Shown in pieces: positions 56,149 to 64,000 of a stretch of DNA of 64,000 nucleotides (its first letter is position 1; each line of letters opens with the position of its first letter). A program made the position numbers and the translations under genes. The notes under the pieces were generated by a model. The model was not told the DNA's origin and ran no database searches. It was given only the letters and a program-made list of their open reading frames with translations. The stretch spans positions 136,884 through 200,883 of the forward strand of contig NZ_JAECZC010000102.1 in the NCBI RefSeq assembly GCF_016056305.1, read 5' to 3'. The DNA comes from Amazonocrinis nigriterrae CENA67. GTDB lineage: Bacteria > Cyanobacteriota > Cyanobacteriia > Cyanobacteriales > Nostocaceae.

Positions 56149-56365
56149 ATAAATTCTTGCCAATTCTCGTTAACTCGGTGTTTTCCTTTGTCTGCACGTT
56201 GAGTTTGAGTAAGTCCTACTAACCCTTCTTGCTCTCATTTATCAATCAGTCGCTGCACCGTTCGCACAGATTTACCCAATTTGACTGCTGCTTGTTGGAG
56301 CCTTTCTTTGAGCATATGTTGTGCGATCGCTTGCTTCAAAAAGAACAGGGCTTGTGATGATCGCG
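56149..56365 (-). pseudogene. tnsB: TnsB, N-terminal fragment
   Basis: Pieces in two frames: FEASDRTTYAQRK, then LQQAAVKLGKSVRTVQRLID, a stop, and GLTQTQRADKGKHRVNENWQ. These match the N-terminal HTH region of V-K TnsB (DRATYGQKVREAA...KLGKSVRTVQRL). A frameshift near 56320, an in-frame TGA near 56235 and loss of the catalytic domain make it a relic. It ends at the GGAGGCAG repeat that leads into tnsC. Confidence 0.8.
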
Positions 56366-56476
56366 TAGCGCGTCCTACAGCCCAATGTGACAAAACCCTC
56401 TGGCTGTAAACGGACGATCGCGGTTGTTGGGGTTATCTCTTCTTCACACCCCACACCCCACAACGCCAGTCCGAAG

Positions 56477-56551
56477 TGCTGAGTAGAAAGCCAGTTATTT
56501 CATTGCTCTGAGCAATCAGTACTGTCCTAAACTATGCTTCGACTGCTATAT
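56477..56551 (+). repeat. Dispersed repeat, copy 1 of 3
   Basis: A 75-bp unit from tgctgagtagaaa to cgactgctatat. It recurs at 59871-59945 and 61342-61416 with high similarity, sharing gagcaatcagcactgtccta-like blocks. Here it marks the right border of the transposon remnant. Confidence 0.75.
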
Positions 56552-56660
56552 CTTCTTAAGTTGACACCTTGGCACAAGACTGCGCCCCTTCATCCTTCAA
56601 CCCGGAAGGTAAGTCAAAATAGTTGAATAAGTTCCAGTAACCGACCAAACGATTTTGCTA

Positions 56661-57209
56661 ATGAGAATTTGGGCTGCGATCGTTGTACTTACTTCTTCCT
56701 GGTTGATATCTAAAGCTATAGCTTCTGAGCCAATCAACGCTACTTTGGCTTTACCAGATAATGGTACGGTATCTTCTGGGTCAATCTCTCAGGCAAGCAA
56801 TACTAAACCAATTACTGTCAGTAAAGCTGAGTTTGGGGTGCTGAGAATTGACTCCAATGGCGAAGGTAAGTTTACTCCTACTACCAGAGTGCTACTAAAC
56901 CAGGGTGGCAAATACGGATGGCGTATTCAACTCAAAGACTACAAAGGTAAGGTAACATGGCGAGAAGTTCTACGATTGCCAAAAACCCCCCAAACCTGGG
57001 CTACAGATGATGGTGAAAACTTTTCCCTGTCACCAGACGGTCTGGAAGCTGTAACTAAGCGTACAGAATCAACTTCTGATGGTGTAATCGAGAACTTTTG
57101 GACGATCGCTCCTGGCGATCCAGGTGGTAAACATAGGATACAGGTTTACATTGATAAGCGTCTGATTGCTAATTTCGAGTTTGAAGTTATTTCTCTCAAG
57201 AAGCAATAA
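56661..57209 (+). CDS. Secreted DUF3859-like protein
   Basis: A protein of 182 residues from the ATG at 56661; the frame is open from a TTG at 56655. The N-terminus is a signal peptide (MRIWAAIVVLTSSWLISKAIASEP), with cleavage probably after AIA-S. The mature part is a beta-rich domain with GKYGWRIQLKDYKGKVTWRE and NFWTIAPGDPGGKHRIQVYI, which I compare with DUF3859 from memory. It should act in the periplasm or outside. It stands alone as a chromosomal gene. Confidence 0.65.
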   Translation: MRIWAAIVVLTSSWLISKAIASEPINATLALPDNGTVSSGSISQASNTKPITVSKAEFGVLRIDSNGEGKFTPTTRVLLNQGGKYGWRIQLKDYKGKVTWREVLRLPKTPQTWATDDGENFSLSPDGLEAVTKRTESTSDGVIENFWTIAPGDPGGKHRIQVYIDKRLIANFEFEVISLKKQ

Positions 57210-57274
57210 GAAGTTAATTTCTTCAATTGAAAAATTTCTCTCAATCAATTTTGGGAGAAATTTTCTTTTACACC

Positions 57275-57529
57275 TTAACTACGGACGGTTAAAGCCAAAC
57301 GATGTCCCAGCAGTTCCTTGGCCCGTTCTGCCCTTTGGCATTCTTGCTGTTGAATCTCGTGGAAAAACTCGCTTAGTTCGATATCTCCCTGTTCTTCTGC
57401 ATCTTGGTAGTAAATCTCATAAGTTGCAGCTCCTTCCAAAGCGTGGTAGAGGACGCTGATCAGGTCGTAGAGGTCGTTACTGGTTCCAGTACTTTCAGTG
57501 TTGCGATCGCCATTTATTGTGTTACTCAT
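57275..57529 (-). CDS. Small helical, ferritin-like protein
   Basis: An 84-residue protein: after a hydrophilic tail, LYDLISVLYHALEGAATYEI and AEEQGDIELSEFFHEIQQQE form two amphipathic helices with E-x-x-x-Y/H spacing as in ferritin-like domains. Half a four-helix bundle would need a dimer. Metal binding is a guess. It ends convergently with the secreted protein gene, 65 bp away. Confidence 0.6.
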   Translation of the reverse strand: MSNTINGDRNTESTGTSNDLYDLISVLYHALEGAATYEIYYQDAEEQGDIELSEFFHEIQQQECQRAERAKELLGHRLALTVRS

Positions 57530-58108
57530 GTCATAGCCTCCAAATACAAATTTGTAGAGGTTCTAGAGTTGTGTTTTTCTAAAAAAAGTGAACAGATAAT
57601 GATTGTTACCGAGAGAATTTTCTTTAGTTGTCTAGCAGTAAGTTTTATGTGGCAAAACTATCAGATTTGTAACGTTATCCTACAAAAGATATAATTCCTC
57701 TTACTTCTAGCTAACGAAGGTATTATTTTATCAACTACTCTTCCTTAATGAAGGTATCAGTATTAAATAGAAATGTGAGTAGGAATACAAGTGATTTAGC
57801 AATAAATAAATTATTCTCAATGAAGTAGGAGCAGGTTCACAAATATCCTCGCTTGCTCAAAAACAATATTTATTAACCCGCCCCTACTGATGACTGAAAA
57901 AGTGGGTGTGGGGTGTGGGGTGTAGGGAAAGAACACGCTCCCACACCCGCTGTTGACAGAGCAACTGTCTCACCAACGCACTGGCTCCTGATGACTGTAC
58001 TCATTCGGTATTACTGCGATCGCTTCACTAGTACCAATACCTGAAACAATGACATCACTAACAAGCAGGCCAGAGAGTATCTTGGAATTAGAGGTTTACA
58101 CTTGTTGA
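57530..58108. other. Intergenic region
   Basis: I see no supported gene. It is AT-rich with a G/T-rich ggtgtggggtgtggggtgta stretch at 57905-57924. The promoter of the following two-gene unit should lie near its right end. Confidence 0.4.
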
Positions 58109-58432
58109 GTGGCGATCATGAATACAGAAGAATTTCAACGATTTATTGAAAAACAGCACTCATGTCCCCAGACGCTACCAAAAGCACTGCAAGCCTTGTG
58201 GTATGACAAACAAGGTGATTGGGGCAAAGCGCATGAAATAGTTCAAGATGCCAGCGATATGGATAGCGCCTGGGTTCATGCCTACTTACACCGCAAAGAA
58301 GGCGATTTGAGCAATGCTCGTTACTGGTATCGACGCAGCCAGCAACCAGAGTTTATAGGAACGCTAAACCAGGAATGGGAACAGATTACTTCTCTATTGC
58401 TGAAGAAGGTCAACACAACGCATGGATGTTGA
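58109..58432 (+). CDS. Hypothetical TPR-like protein
   Basis: A protein of 104-107 residues; the start is GTG at 58109 or ATG at 58118. The part QALWYDKQGDWGKAHEIVQD with AYLHRKEGDLSNARYWYRRS has the spacing of a pair of TPR-like helices. It overlaps the pentapeptide gene by 11 bases, so the two are cotranscribed. Function unknown. Confidence 0.65.
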   Translation: MAIMNTEEFQRFIEKQHSCPQTLPKALQALWYDKQGDWGKAHEIVQDASDMDSAWVHAYLHRKEGDLSNARYWYRRSQQPEFIGTLNQEWEQITSLLLKKVNTTHGC

Positions 58433-58790
58433 ACAACTGAAAAAACTTTATGCGGCAGGGGAAAAATATTTTCCAGCAGCGAACTTAAGTAGGGTCAGGC
58501 TGATTGGAGCCTACTTGCCTGGAATCAATTTATGGGGAGCAGACTTGAGCGGTGCAAACCTGGCGAGAGCTAAACTCTGGGGAGCGGACTTGAGTAGAGC
58601 TAACTTAGCCAAAGCGAATTTAACCAGAGCGAATTTGAGTGGTGTGAAACTAAATGAAGCAAATCTCCGGGGAGCCAAACTCAACAATGCTAAATTGTAT
58701 GGAGCCGATCTAACTGGTGCTTATTATGATGAAAGCACCCGCTTTTCTAAAGGTTTTGACCCCATCAGCAAAAATATGCGGAAATTTTAA
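58422..58790 (+). CDS. Pentapeptide repeat protein
   Basis: A 122-residue protein of A(D/N)LxX repeats running from about residue 19 to 105 (GADLSGANLARAKLWGADLS and so on), which should form a right-handed quadrilateral beta helix. There is no signal peptide. Such proteins are abundant in cyanobacteria and mostly of unknown role. It is translationally coupled to the TPR-like gene upstream. Confidence 0.9.
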   Translation: MDVEQLKKLYAAGEKYFPAANLSRVRLIGAYLPGINLWGADLSGANLARAKLWGADLSRANLAKANLTRANLSGVKLNEANLRGAKLNNAKLYGADLTGAYYDESTRFSKGFDPISKNMRKF

Positions 58791-58792
58791 TT

Positions 58793-58836
58793 GTCAGTTG
58801 TCAGTGGTCAGTGGTCAGTTGTCAGTGGTCAGTTGT
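58793..58836 (+). repeat. Heptamer tandem repeat (GTCAGTT/GTCAGTG)
   Basis: Six or so head-to-tail copies of gtcagtt or gtcagtg follow the pentapeptide gene. This is a classic short tandemly repeated sequence of Nostoc-type genomes. Confidence 0.85.
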
Positions 58837-58860
58837 AATTTTCTCCCCTGCTCCCCATCT

Positions 58861-58905
58861 CCGAAAGCTCCGAAAGCTCCGAAAGCTCCGAAAGCTCCGA
58901 AAGCT
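58861..58905 (+). repeat. Five tandem copies of a 9-bp unit
   Basis: ccgaaagct is repeated five times exactly. It lies between convergent genes and probably varies in copy number by slippage. Confidence 0.9.
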
Positions 58906-58916
58906 CCCCTGCTAAC

Positions 58917-59732
58917 TTACACTTCCTCTGCTTCCGGAAGAGGAAAGATTTCCCCAGCCAAGTAAGCCTGAAAGTGCTTTTGGAAGTACAACCAAGAGGT
59001 CATATCTTCCCCATCTAGATAAGTTTTTGGAGCTTGTTTATACAAAGGAATGCGATTATTGATTTCATCTTGTAACAACTGAGGCAATTCTGTGAAACTA
59101 TCTACTTTACTTCCGGCGGCACTATAAATAAGGTTACCGGGGCGATCGCCCATTTTCATCCAGGGAAGCCACTGACCAATGCGATCCCAACTCAGTCGGA
59201 GTTGAGAAACTGAAGGCAGTTCTGAGTTCAATAAATCTGCGGTTGGCACTGCTAGTTTAAACAATTCCGCTGCCTGATAAGTTGCTTGGGGACTGTATTC
59301 GGCAAACTGCGGATCTTCTGCCAGTGGATTAGGATATGTAGGAAAAATATCAAAAACGAAAGTTGTAGTGTCTCCCTCTACTTGCGCGGGAAATTTGCCT
59401 TTAAACTGACCCTGCACAGGATTATTGGCAACGTGTATTACTGGTAATATTTCCCCTGTCCAAGGATTTTCCCATTTTCGCAGAATCTCACTTGTTTGAG
59501 GATTGAGGTAGTAAGTCAGTTCCCTAGAAGTAAAATACCAACTACCTTCTGCTATGGGAATACACCTACTGATGCTCAACCCCAGCATCTTGAACAAAAG
59601 TTTTCTCTCCTCCTGGGGAATAAAGCTGTGAATTTTACCTGTCCAGATCACGAATGTGGATTGGCTAGGATCAAGGGAAGAACGAGTTTTCACCCATTGC
59701 TGAGCATCTAATTCTTTGAATTGGGCAACCAT
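58917..59732 (-). CDS. DUF1838 family protein
   Basis: A 271-residue protein starting MVAQFKELDAQQWVKTRSSL. The order of motifs (FVIWTGKIHSF, EGSWYFTSRELTYYLNPQTS, NPWTGEILPVIHVANNPVQG, GNLIYSAAGSKV) matches what I know of DUF1838 proteins, which are found in cyanobacteria and proteobacteria and have no firmly established activity. There is no signal peptide. It stands alone. Confidence 0.75.
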   Translation of the reverse strand: MVAQFKELDAQQWVKTRSSLDPSQSTFVIWTGKIHSFIPQEERKLLFKMLGLSISRCIPIAEGSWYFTSRELTYYLNPQTSEILRKWENPWTGEILPVIHVANNPVQGQFKGKFPAQVEGDTTTFVFDIFPTYPNPLAEDPQFAEYSPQATYQAAELFKLAVPTADLLNSELPSVSQLRLSWDRIGQWLPWMKMGDRPGNLIYSAAGSKVDSFTELPQLLQDEINNRIPLYKQAPKTYLDGEDMTSWLYFQKHFQAYLAGEIFPLPEAEEV

Positions 59733-60706
59733 CTACAGCATCCTTAAGTATTTCAATAAACAAGAATACGTTCTAAATCACATGGCACTCAGATTAGGAG
59801 TTCAATGTATATAGCAAAGTGCTGAGGAACCAATGCGTTCGGTCGCCAGACAGACACGCACATGTGGCGTTGCTGAGTATAAACCCAGTTGTTGATTGGC
59901 TTTGAGCAATCAGCACTGTCCTAACCTTTGCTTCGATTGCTATAGTCTCAATTTTGTGTTGTCTGTTAAAACTATCCTCAGCAATATTTCAACTGTTCTT
60001 TGAACAGCTTGAGCTTATCTTTATCTAATTTGCCATTGCTGCGAACGCTGCATACATCCTAATCCAAAGTGTTTTTTTGTCACCCTACAACAGATCGTGC
60101 TGCTTTTTAGGCGATCGCAAAAGCATGGAAAAATCAAACTATATGCTTGGAAATCTTTATACCATACTTCATAACTTTTGTCAATTGCTAAGTCCTGATT
60201 TCAAACAGAAAAAAATTAATCCTTTAATTTTATGAATTTTTTTACTGTCTTAACTGTCTTCAAATTTTATTATTTAACTGTCTGCTTGACTGTTTTATCT
60301 AATAGTAAATTTTTGTAAAAAGTATTACTTTTATAGGTACAGAGATTCCGCAGATTGCAAGTAAATTGAGTACACCCCTTGCGAAAACCCGGACAAAACG
60401 CAAGGGACGAAAGCGGCGCTCTTGGTTTGACAGTGCTCAAACCAGGTTAATTTGTATAAAAAACCAGCGCAATTTTTTTAAAACAGTAATTATACTGAGT
60501 ATATTTGGGTAAGGCGCTTGCGTTTTGTCTATTTTTACTCCCTTCCCGCTGTTAGATTAACAATGCAAATTTTTCTCCCCTGCTCCCCTTCGGTCGTGGG
60601 GGCCCCGAGTTCCCCATCTCCCCTGCTGTCTAAACGGTAATCTTGAGGTGGGAAAGGAGTAATTGAACCCTAGCAAGTTTTTGAATTAGCAAATAGCTCA
60701 GAAAGC
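59733..60706. other. Long intergenic region with dispersed repeat copy 2
   Basis: No gene is visible. It contains repeat copy 2 (59871-59945), a tandem actgtcttaactgtcttcaa-like stretch near 60243, and GC-rich palindromic material near 60375-60430 (cttgcgaaaacccggacaaaacgcaag forms a hairpin-like arrangement of cttgcg and cgcaag). Confidence 0.45.
59871..59945 (+). repeat. Dispersed repeat, copy 2 of 3
   Basis: tgctgagtataaacccagtt through cttcgattgctatag, similar to the units at 56477 and 61342. It is preceded by tggcgt as in copy 3. Confidence 0.75.
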
Positions 60707-61045
60707 TTAGTCTTCGTCCAACGCCGGAAAAATCTCCTCAAACTGCCACAATTCATCTTTATGATTGAGAAACCAGATACGAGCTTCAGGAGTCAATTGA
60801 CCCCAAATAAGATCACCAGGAACATGAGGAGATGCATATCGATATTGCTGACCAAGTGATTTCAGATTTTGTTCCACGTCACGAGGAATACCGAACTCTT
60901 GCCAGTCAACTTCTACATGTCTTCCTGAGAGTCCCGCAGCCGGATCAAAAATTAACTGTGCAGCTCTGATTAAATCAGCGAAGTGTTTCGGTTTCAAACT
61001 AGCTAGCTGCTCAATTTGGAGTTGTTCGTTATGCTCTTGAGACAT
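60707..61045 (-). CDS. Hypothetical 112-residue protein
   Basis: An acidic soluble protein (LKPKHFADLIRAAQLIFDPA, PGDLIWGQLTPEARIWFLNH). I recognise no family. Composition and codon use fit the chromosomal genes around it. It is flanked by long non-coding stretches on both sides. Confidence 0.6.
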   Translation of the reverse strand: MSQEHNEQLQIEQLASLKPKHFADLIRAAQLIFDPAAGLSGRHVEVDWQEFGIPRDVEQNLKSLGQQYRYASPHVPGDLIWGQLTPEARIWFLNHKDELWQFEEIFPALDED

Positions 61046-61866
61046 TTTCGCTGGAGTGGTGAAAATTAATAGTCCATTGAACTTACTGCCAGAGATTTTT
61101 ATCCCAATGTCTCTAGTCTAGCGCAGAGTCGCTCTTGTGAGCAGTTCAGACTCAAACAAGTTATATAGCAAAGTGCGCTCGTGCTGAGTCCTGTAGACGC
61201 TTGGTGCAGCTACTCTTTTACTTCAAAGACGAAGACCGCGTAGCTTGCTTCCCCTTAGGGGTACGAGAACGCCTAACGGCGAACCCGCAGGGAGGAGCCA
61301 CTGCGCGATCGCGCTTTGCCGACAGCCTTTGTATGTGGCGTTGCTGAGTAGAAACCCAGTTGCTTATTGGCTTTGAGGAATCAACACTGTCCTAACCTAT
61401 GTGGCTACGGCTATATTTATACCGAATTGTATTCAAAGGTAGCGCAGAGAATCAGGTAGATGAGGAATGTTATACCATTCCACTCAATTACTGATACAAA
61501 TTCTTTCTCCCCGGCTCAAGATCTGCCTATTGATATCAACATAATAGATTTATCATCAGGAACATTGGCTTGCCCCTGCTTAGGTAGTATGATTTATTTT
61601 TATTAATTCTAGTAGTTATTCTGGATATTATGAGTGATAATTTATTTGATTGTCTAAAATAATAAAAAATCACCGTTTTATCGTTCATCTCAAACTGCTA
61701 TTTGGTCTTATTTGAGGTATTTTCTTACCCTTTGCAGAGAGAATCTTTATTAAGAAATGTGAATAATTATTCTTTGTCGCACCTAATAGAAAACTAAAAA
61801 GATTCTCTGGGAAATACTAGCTTTATAGAGCGATGTGAATAATAAGCTTTGTTGGAGGTAATAGCA
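61046..61866. repeat. Repeat-rich intergenic region
   Basis: It contains a GC-rich palindromic block (about 61184-61341, with cttccccttaggggtacgag and aacgcctaacggcgaa hairpins) running straight into dispersed repeat copy 3 (61342-61416). The inner unit gccactgcg...tatgtggcgt at 61297-61341 is related to the units at 62548 and 63234. The rest is AT-rich with no gene. Confidence 0.6.
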
Positions 61867-61968
61867 ATGATAGGAATATTCTGGTTTTCGATTTTTTGCT
61901 TTCTCTGGCTGATTGGCTTAACACTTTTGTTAGAAACTTGGTTCTATGAAGAAGAACAGGAGTTGTGA
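61867..61968 (+). CDS. Tiny single-pass membrane protein
   Basis: A 33-codon frame starting MIGIFWFSIFCFLWLIGLTL and ending in an acidic tail ETWFYEEEQEL. GGAGG lies 9 bases before the ATG. One transmembrane helix of about 20 residues is clear. Size and shape recall the small subunits of cyanobacterial membrane complexes, but I cannot match it to a known one. Confidence 0.55.
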   Translation: MIGIFWFSIFCFLWLIGLTLLLETWFYEEEQEL

Positions 61969-62842
61969 CCAAAACTAATAGCATTTCACGAAATTATTGA
62001 CACAAATCATTTTTCTTGCTCCCCCTGCGTCCCCTGCTCAAGAAAGCTTGTTATCTGTATCAATCTTCAGGTGATATCATGACCGCAAAATTATTTAGGA
62101 GATGTTTGTGGTGAGCGTAATTAAGTGTACAGGAGTTACGCAAAAATTGCTCCTAAGCTTAATTTATCGAACCGCCCTACCCTTCGGGAACGCAGGAGAG
62201 CGAACGGGTGACGCTCGCGCTTCTCGCGCTTCGCTGTTGAGATCGCTAGTCCCCCATCGTGACGGAAACCGCCAAGACGGGGGCTGGACTCACCAAGACG
62301 CCAAGAACGCCAAGAGTTCGTAGAGTGTGCGTAAGTCCTAGTGTAGACGTGTTCGCGAAGCGTTGCCGCAGGCTAGCGGTTTCCCGTTCCCCGAAGGGGT
62401 TGCCGAAGGCTAGGATAGCGAAGCAATCTTAAGGACTTTGCGATTGCTTCACTATGAAGAGCGCTTCGTACCCTGCGGGAAGGCGTTCCGCCAACGCAAT
62501 TGACTTCTAATCAACCGGACATAATATAAAACGGTCTAAAGTGTAGGAGAGCCAGCCGCACTTCATCGGGTTTCCCGAATTGAGGAGCCACTGCGTTGTG
62601 GGGGTTACCCCCGAGCCTTTGCAAGTGGCGTTGGACTTGCGTTCTTCCTTAATTTCAGCACTGAGGAAAATTTTGAGATTTGTATACTACTTTGTCGTTA
62701 AGCTTTTTACTGTGTAAATTTGATACAGTAGAACCAGTTAACCCCACATAGCTGCAACTACAATGTGATATATGCACAATTTCCAGCTGCAAGAACTGCA
62801 AGCAAGATTACGCCACTAAATCAGGATTTTCTAGTCAACATT
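61969..62842. repeat. Region of GC-rich palindromic repeats
   Basis: Blocks at about 62168-62260 and 62341-62510 are made of short hairpins such as cgttccccgaaggggttgcc and gtaccctgcgggaaggcgtt, typical of Nostoc intergenic repeats. A further unit at 62548-62631 is listed separately. Open frames here are products of the repeats. Confidence 0.65.
62548..62631 (+). repeat. Composite palindromic repeat, copy 1
   Basis: The order gagccagccgcac, gggtttcccg, gagccactgcg, gggttaccccc, ctttgcaagtggcgt is repeated at 63234-63319. The outer gccact...agtggc arms form an inverted pair. Confidence 0.7.
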
Positions 62843-63076
62843 ATGGAGCAAAGTCAGCAACCACAGCGCCGTGCCGCTGATGAGGAGTTTCAAGAATCTC
62901 TCGACCAATTGAAGGATATCCTACAAGAAAGTTCGACAGAGGATGAAGATACACCAAAATTACGTACTAGTACCAATGAAGTCGAACTCGATCAAGATTT
63001 TTCAGCTATTGATTTAGAGGCTTTTGAAGATGCAGTTGCTGATATTGAAAAATATTTGGAAGAAAGAGCAAAATAA
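62843..63076 (+). CDS. Hypothetical acidic 77-residue protein
   Basis: The start is placed at the ATG 62843 (MEQSQQPQRRAADEEFQESL); the frame is open further up but loses protein character. It is highly acidic with a C-terminal helix (IDLEAFEDAVADIEKYLEER). No family recognised. Similar small acidic proteins are conserved in cyanobacteria. Confidence 0.6.
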   Translation: MEQSQQPQRRAADEEFQESLDQLKDILQESSTEDEDTPKLRTSTNEVELDQDFSAIDLEAFEDAVADIEKYLEERAK

Positions 63077-63418
63077 AAGCACTGAGTAGGGCGGTGCAAT
63101 TAAAGATAACTGGCTAGGGCTGTCATTTGTTATTTGTCAAAAGTCCTCTGTTACAAAGTTCTGATGGTCGCAAACCTACGCTCAACGCTAGTTCGCCTAA
63201 GTCGGCTAGGCTGGACGCTAGACGCTACAACAAAGGAGCCAGCCGCACAGTCAGGGTTTCCCGACAGTAGGGGCCACTGCGCCCTTGCTGGTTCCCCCCG
63301 TGTCTTTGCAAGTGGCGTCAGACTGTCTTCGTAACATAGTTTGGTTTATTTCCACCAACTGACTTAAGTGGCGTTGCTGAGTGTTAACTCCTAACTCCCA
63401 ACTTCCAACTCCCAACTC
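63077..63418. other. Intergenic region with composite repeat copy 2
   Basis: It holds the repeat unit at 63234-63319 and a run of ctcccaactt-type short repeats near 63390-63420. No gene is seen. Confidence 0.5.
63234..63319 (+). repeat. Composite palindromic repeat, copy 2
   Basis: Same block order as the unit at 62548: gagccagccgcac, gggtttcccg, gccactgcg, gttccccccg, ctttgcaagtggcgt. Confidence 0.7.
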
Positions 63419-64000
63419 TTAACTTTTGACCTTTTGCCGCTGTGCTTCATACAACATTAAAGCAGCTGCGATCGCCACGTTTAAAGATTCTACTCCCGGA
63501 CTTAGGGGAATTTTCACTTGCTGATCTGCCATTGTGGCTAAATCTGCCGATAAACCAGCACCTTCATTGCCTAATAAAATCAAACTGGGTTTTCGCCAAT
63601 CTATTTCCCAGTAAGTTAAACTTGCAGTGGGTAAGGTTGCTACTACCTGCATTCTTTGCTGCTGACAAAGTTGTACTGTGGCTTTTAAATCTTCACTAAC
63701 TGCCATTGTCAGGCGGAACCATTGCCCAGCAGAAGCGCGTAGGACTTTGGGATTATCTAAATCTACACTATCTTCACTCAACCATAAACCGGATGCACCA
63801 GCAGCAGCAGCAGTACGAATGATTGTACCTAGGTTTCCTGGATCTTGCACAGTTTCCAAGGCCAGTACTATACCATTAAACGGCACTTGAGAAGAGCGAT
63901 CGCTGCGTTTTGCTGTTGCCACTACACCGTCTGGTTGTACTGTTGTGGCCATCGCACTCAAAACTTCTTCACTCACAATTTCTGCCCGTTGGCAGCGACT
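63419..64000 (-). CDS. TrmH/SpoU-family RNA methyltransferase (5' end cut by window)
   Basis: The frame is open to the window edge; the GTG at 63976 is probably internal. The SPOUT domain is complete: LALETVQDPGNLGTIIRTAA (motif 1), SLILLGNEGAGLS (motif 2) and IPLSPGVESLNVAIAAALML (motif 3), which form the knotted S-adenosylmethionine site. The N-terminal substrate-binding domain lies outside. It methylates a ribose 2'-OH in rRNA or tRNA; the exact site cannot be told. It is a housekeeping gene and marks chromosome. Confidence 0.9.
   Translation of the reverse strand, partial: SRCQRAEIVSEEVLSAMATTVQPDGVVATAKRSDRSSQVPFNGIVLALETVQDPGNLGTIIRTAAAAGASGLWLSEDSVDLDNPKVLRASAGQWFRLTMAVSEDLKATVQLCQQQRMQVVATLPTASLTYWEIDWRKPSLILLGNEGAGLSADLATMADQQVKIPLSPGVESLNVAIAAALMLYEAQRQKVKS

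Larger units (their letters stand above)
52286..56365. mobile_element. Remnant of a type V-K CRISPR-associated transposon
   Basis: Gene order from right to left is tnsB fragment, tnsC fragment, tniQ, cargo pieces, then cvkR divergent from a cas12k N-terminal stub. This is the known order of V-K transposons. I find no CRISPR array, tracrRNA or right end, because the tRNA-Cys fragment replaces everything after about 88 codons of cas12k. The element cannot move on its own. Confidence 0.85.

Noticed and set aside
56272-56463. 63-codon minus-strand frame
   Set aside because: Its middle encodes a short tnsB piece and the rest is repeat sequence; it is covered by the tnsB pseudogene entry.
58861-58905. 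Regular repeats that might suggest a CRISPR array
   Set aside because: The units are 9 bp without spacers; it is a simple tandem repeat. No repeat-spacer pattern was seen anywhere, including downstream of the cas12k stub.
62102-62323. 73-codon frame in the repeat region
   Set aside because: It is made of GC-rich palindromic repeat sequence and has no protein-like composition.

Overview
The window is cyanobacterial DNA, most likely from a filamentous Nostoc/Anabaena-type genome. The signs are frequent GCGATCGC (HIP1) octamers, short heptamer tandem repeats (GTCAGTT/GTCAGTG type), GC-rich palindromic dispersed repeats in the last 8 kb, and protein families typical of cyanobacteria (XisF-like serine recombinase, CyRepA1-type replication protein, CvkR/Cas12k, pentapeptide protein). 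Most of the window (about 1-52,285) looks like a mobile or integrated element. The last third looks like chromosome carrying an old transposon wreck.

Layout. 1-7.6 kb: the end of a tyrosine integrase, an IS4/IS701-like insertion with a frameshifted transposase, a small HTH protein, a decayed IS630 copy, and an XisF-like large serine recombinase with a Cys-rich partner. 8.3-32.7 kb: a dpd (7-deazaguanine DNA modification and restriction) cluster. It has a queD remnant that overlaps dpdA, dpdA with an extra N-terminal domain, a second compact transglycosylase-like gene, then dpdE-F-G-H-I-J packed with mostly overlapping stops and starts, an insertion of small AT-rich genes with a relic of dpdK, and then dpdK-dpdD. 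32.7-36.6 kb, opposite strand: the DGQHR protein dpdB followed by a restriction-endonuclease/NACHT ATPase. 36.7-44.8 kb: a second, diverged dpdJ-dpdK-dpdD module. 44.8-46.7 kb: an IS graveyard. 46.7-51.7 kb: a hypothetical gene, an HTH protein and a CyRepA1-type plasmid replication protein. 52,240-52,285: the 3' half of a tRNA-Cys(GCA) gene, which looks like an attachment site. 52.3-56.4 kb: the wreck of a type V-K CRISPR-associated transposon (cas12k N-terminus, cvkR, cargo fragments, tniQ, tnsC and tnsB pieces). 56.5-64 kb: ordinary chromosomal genes among dispersed repeats, ending in a TrmH/SpoU methyltransferase that runs off the edge.

How it fits together. Published work on Salmonella dpd clusters assigns DpdA and DpdB to insertion of preQ0 into DNA and DpdC to conversion to the amide, with most of DpdD-K linked to restriction. 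This locus has recognisable candidates for A, B and D-K, but no free-standing dpdC. The duplicated J-K-D module, the second transglycosylase-like protein, and the REase-NACHT gene placed behind dpdB make it an unusual composite defence locus. The integrase, recombinase, replication protein and tRNA fragment suggest that it travels on an integrated plasmid or integrative element. All family names rest on motif recognition by eye. No database search was possible.
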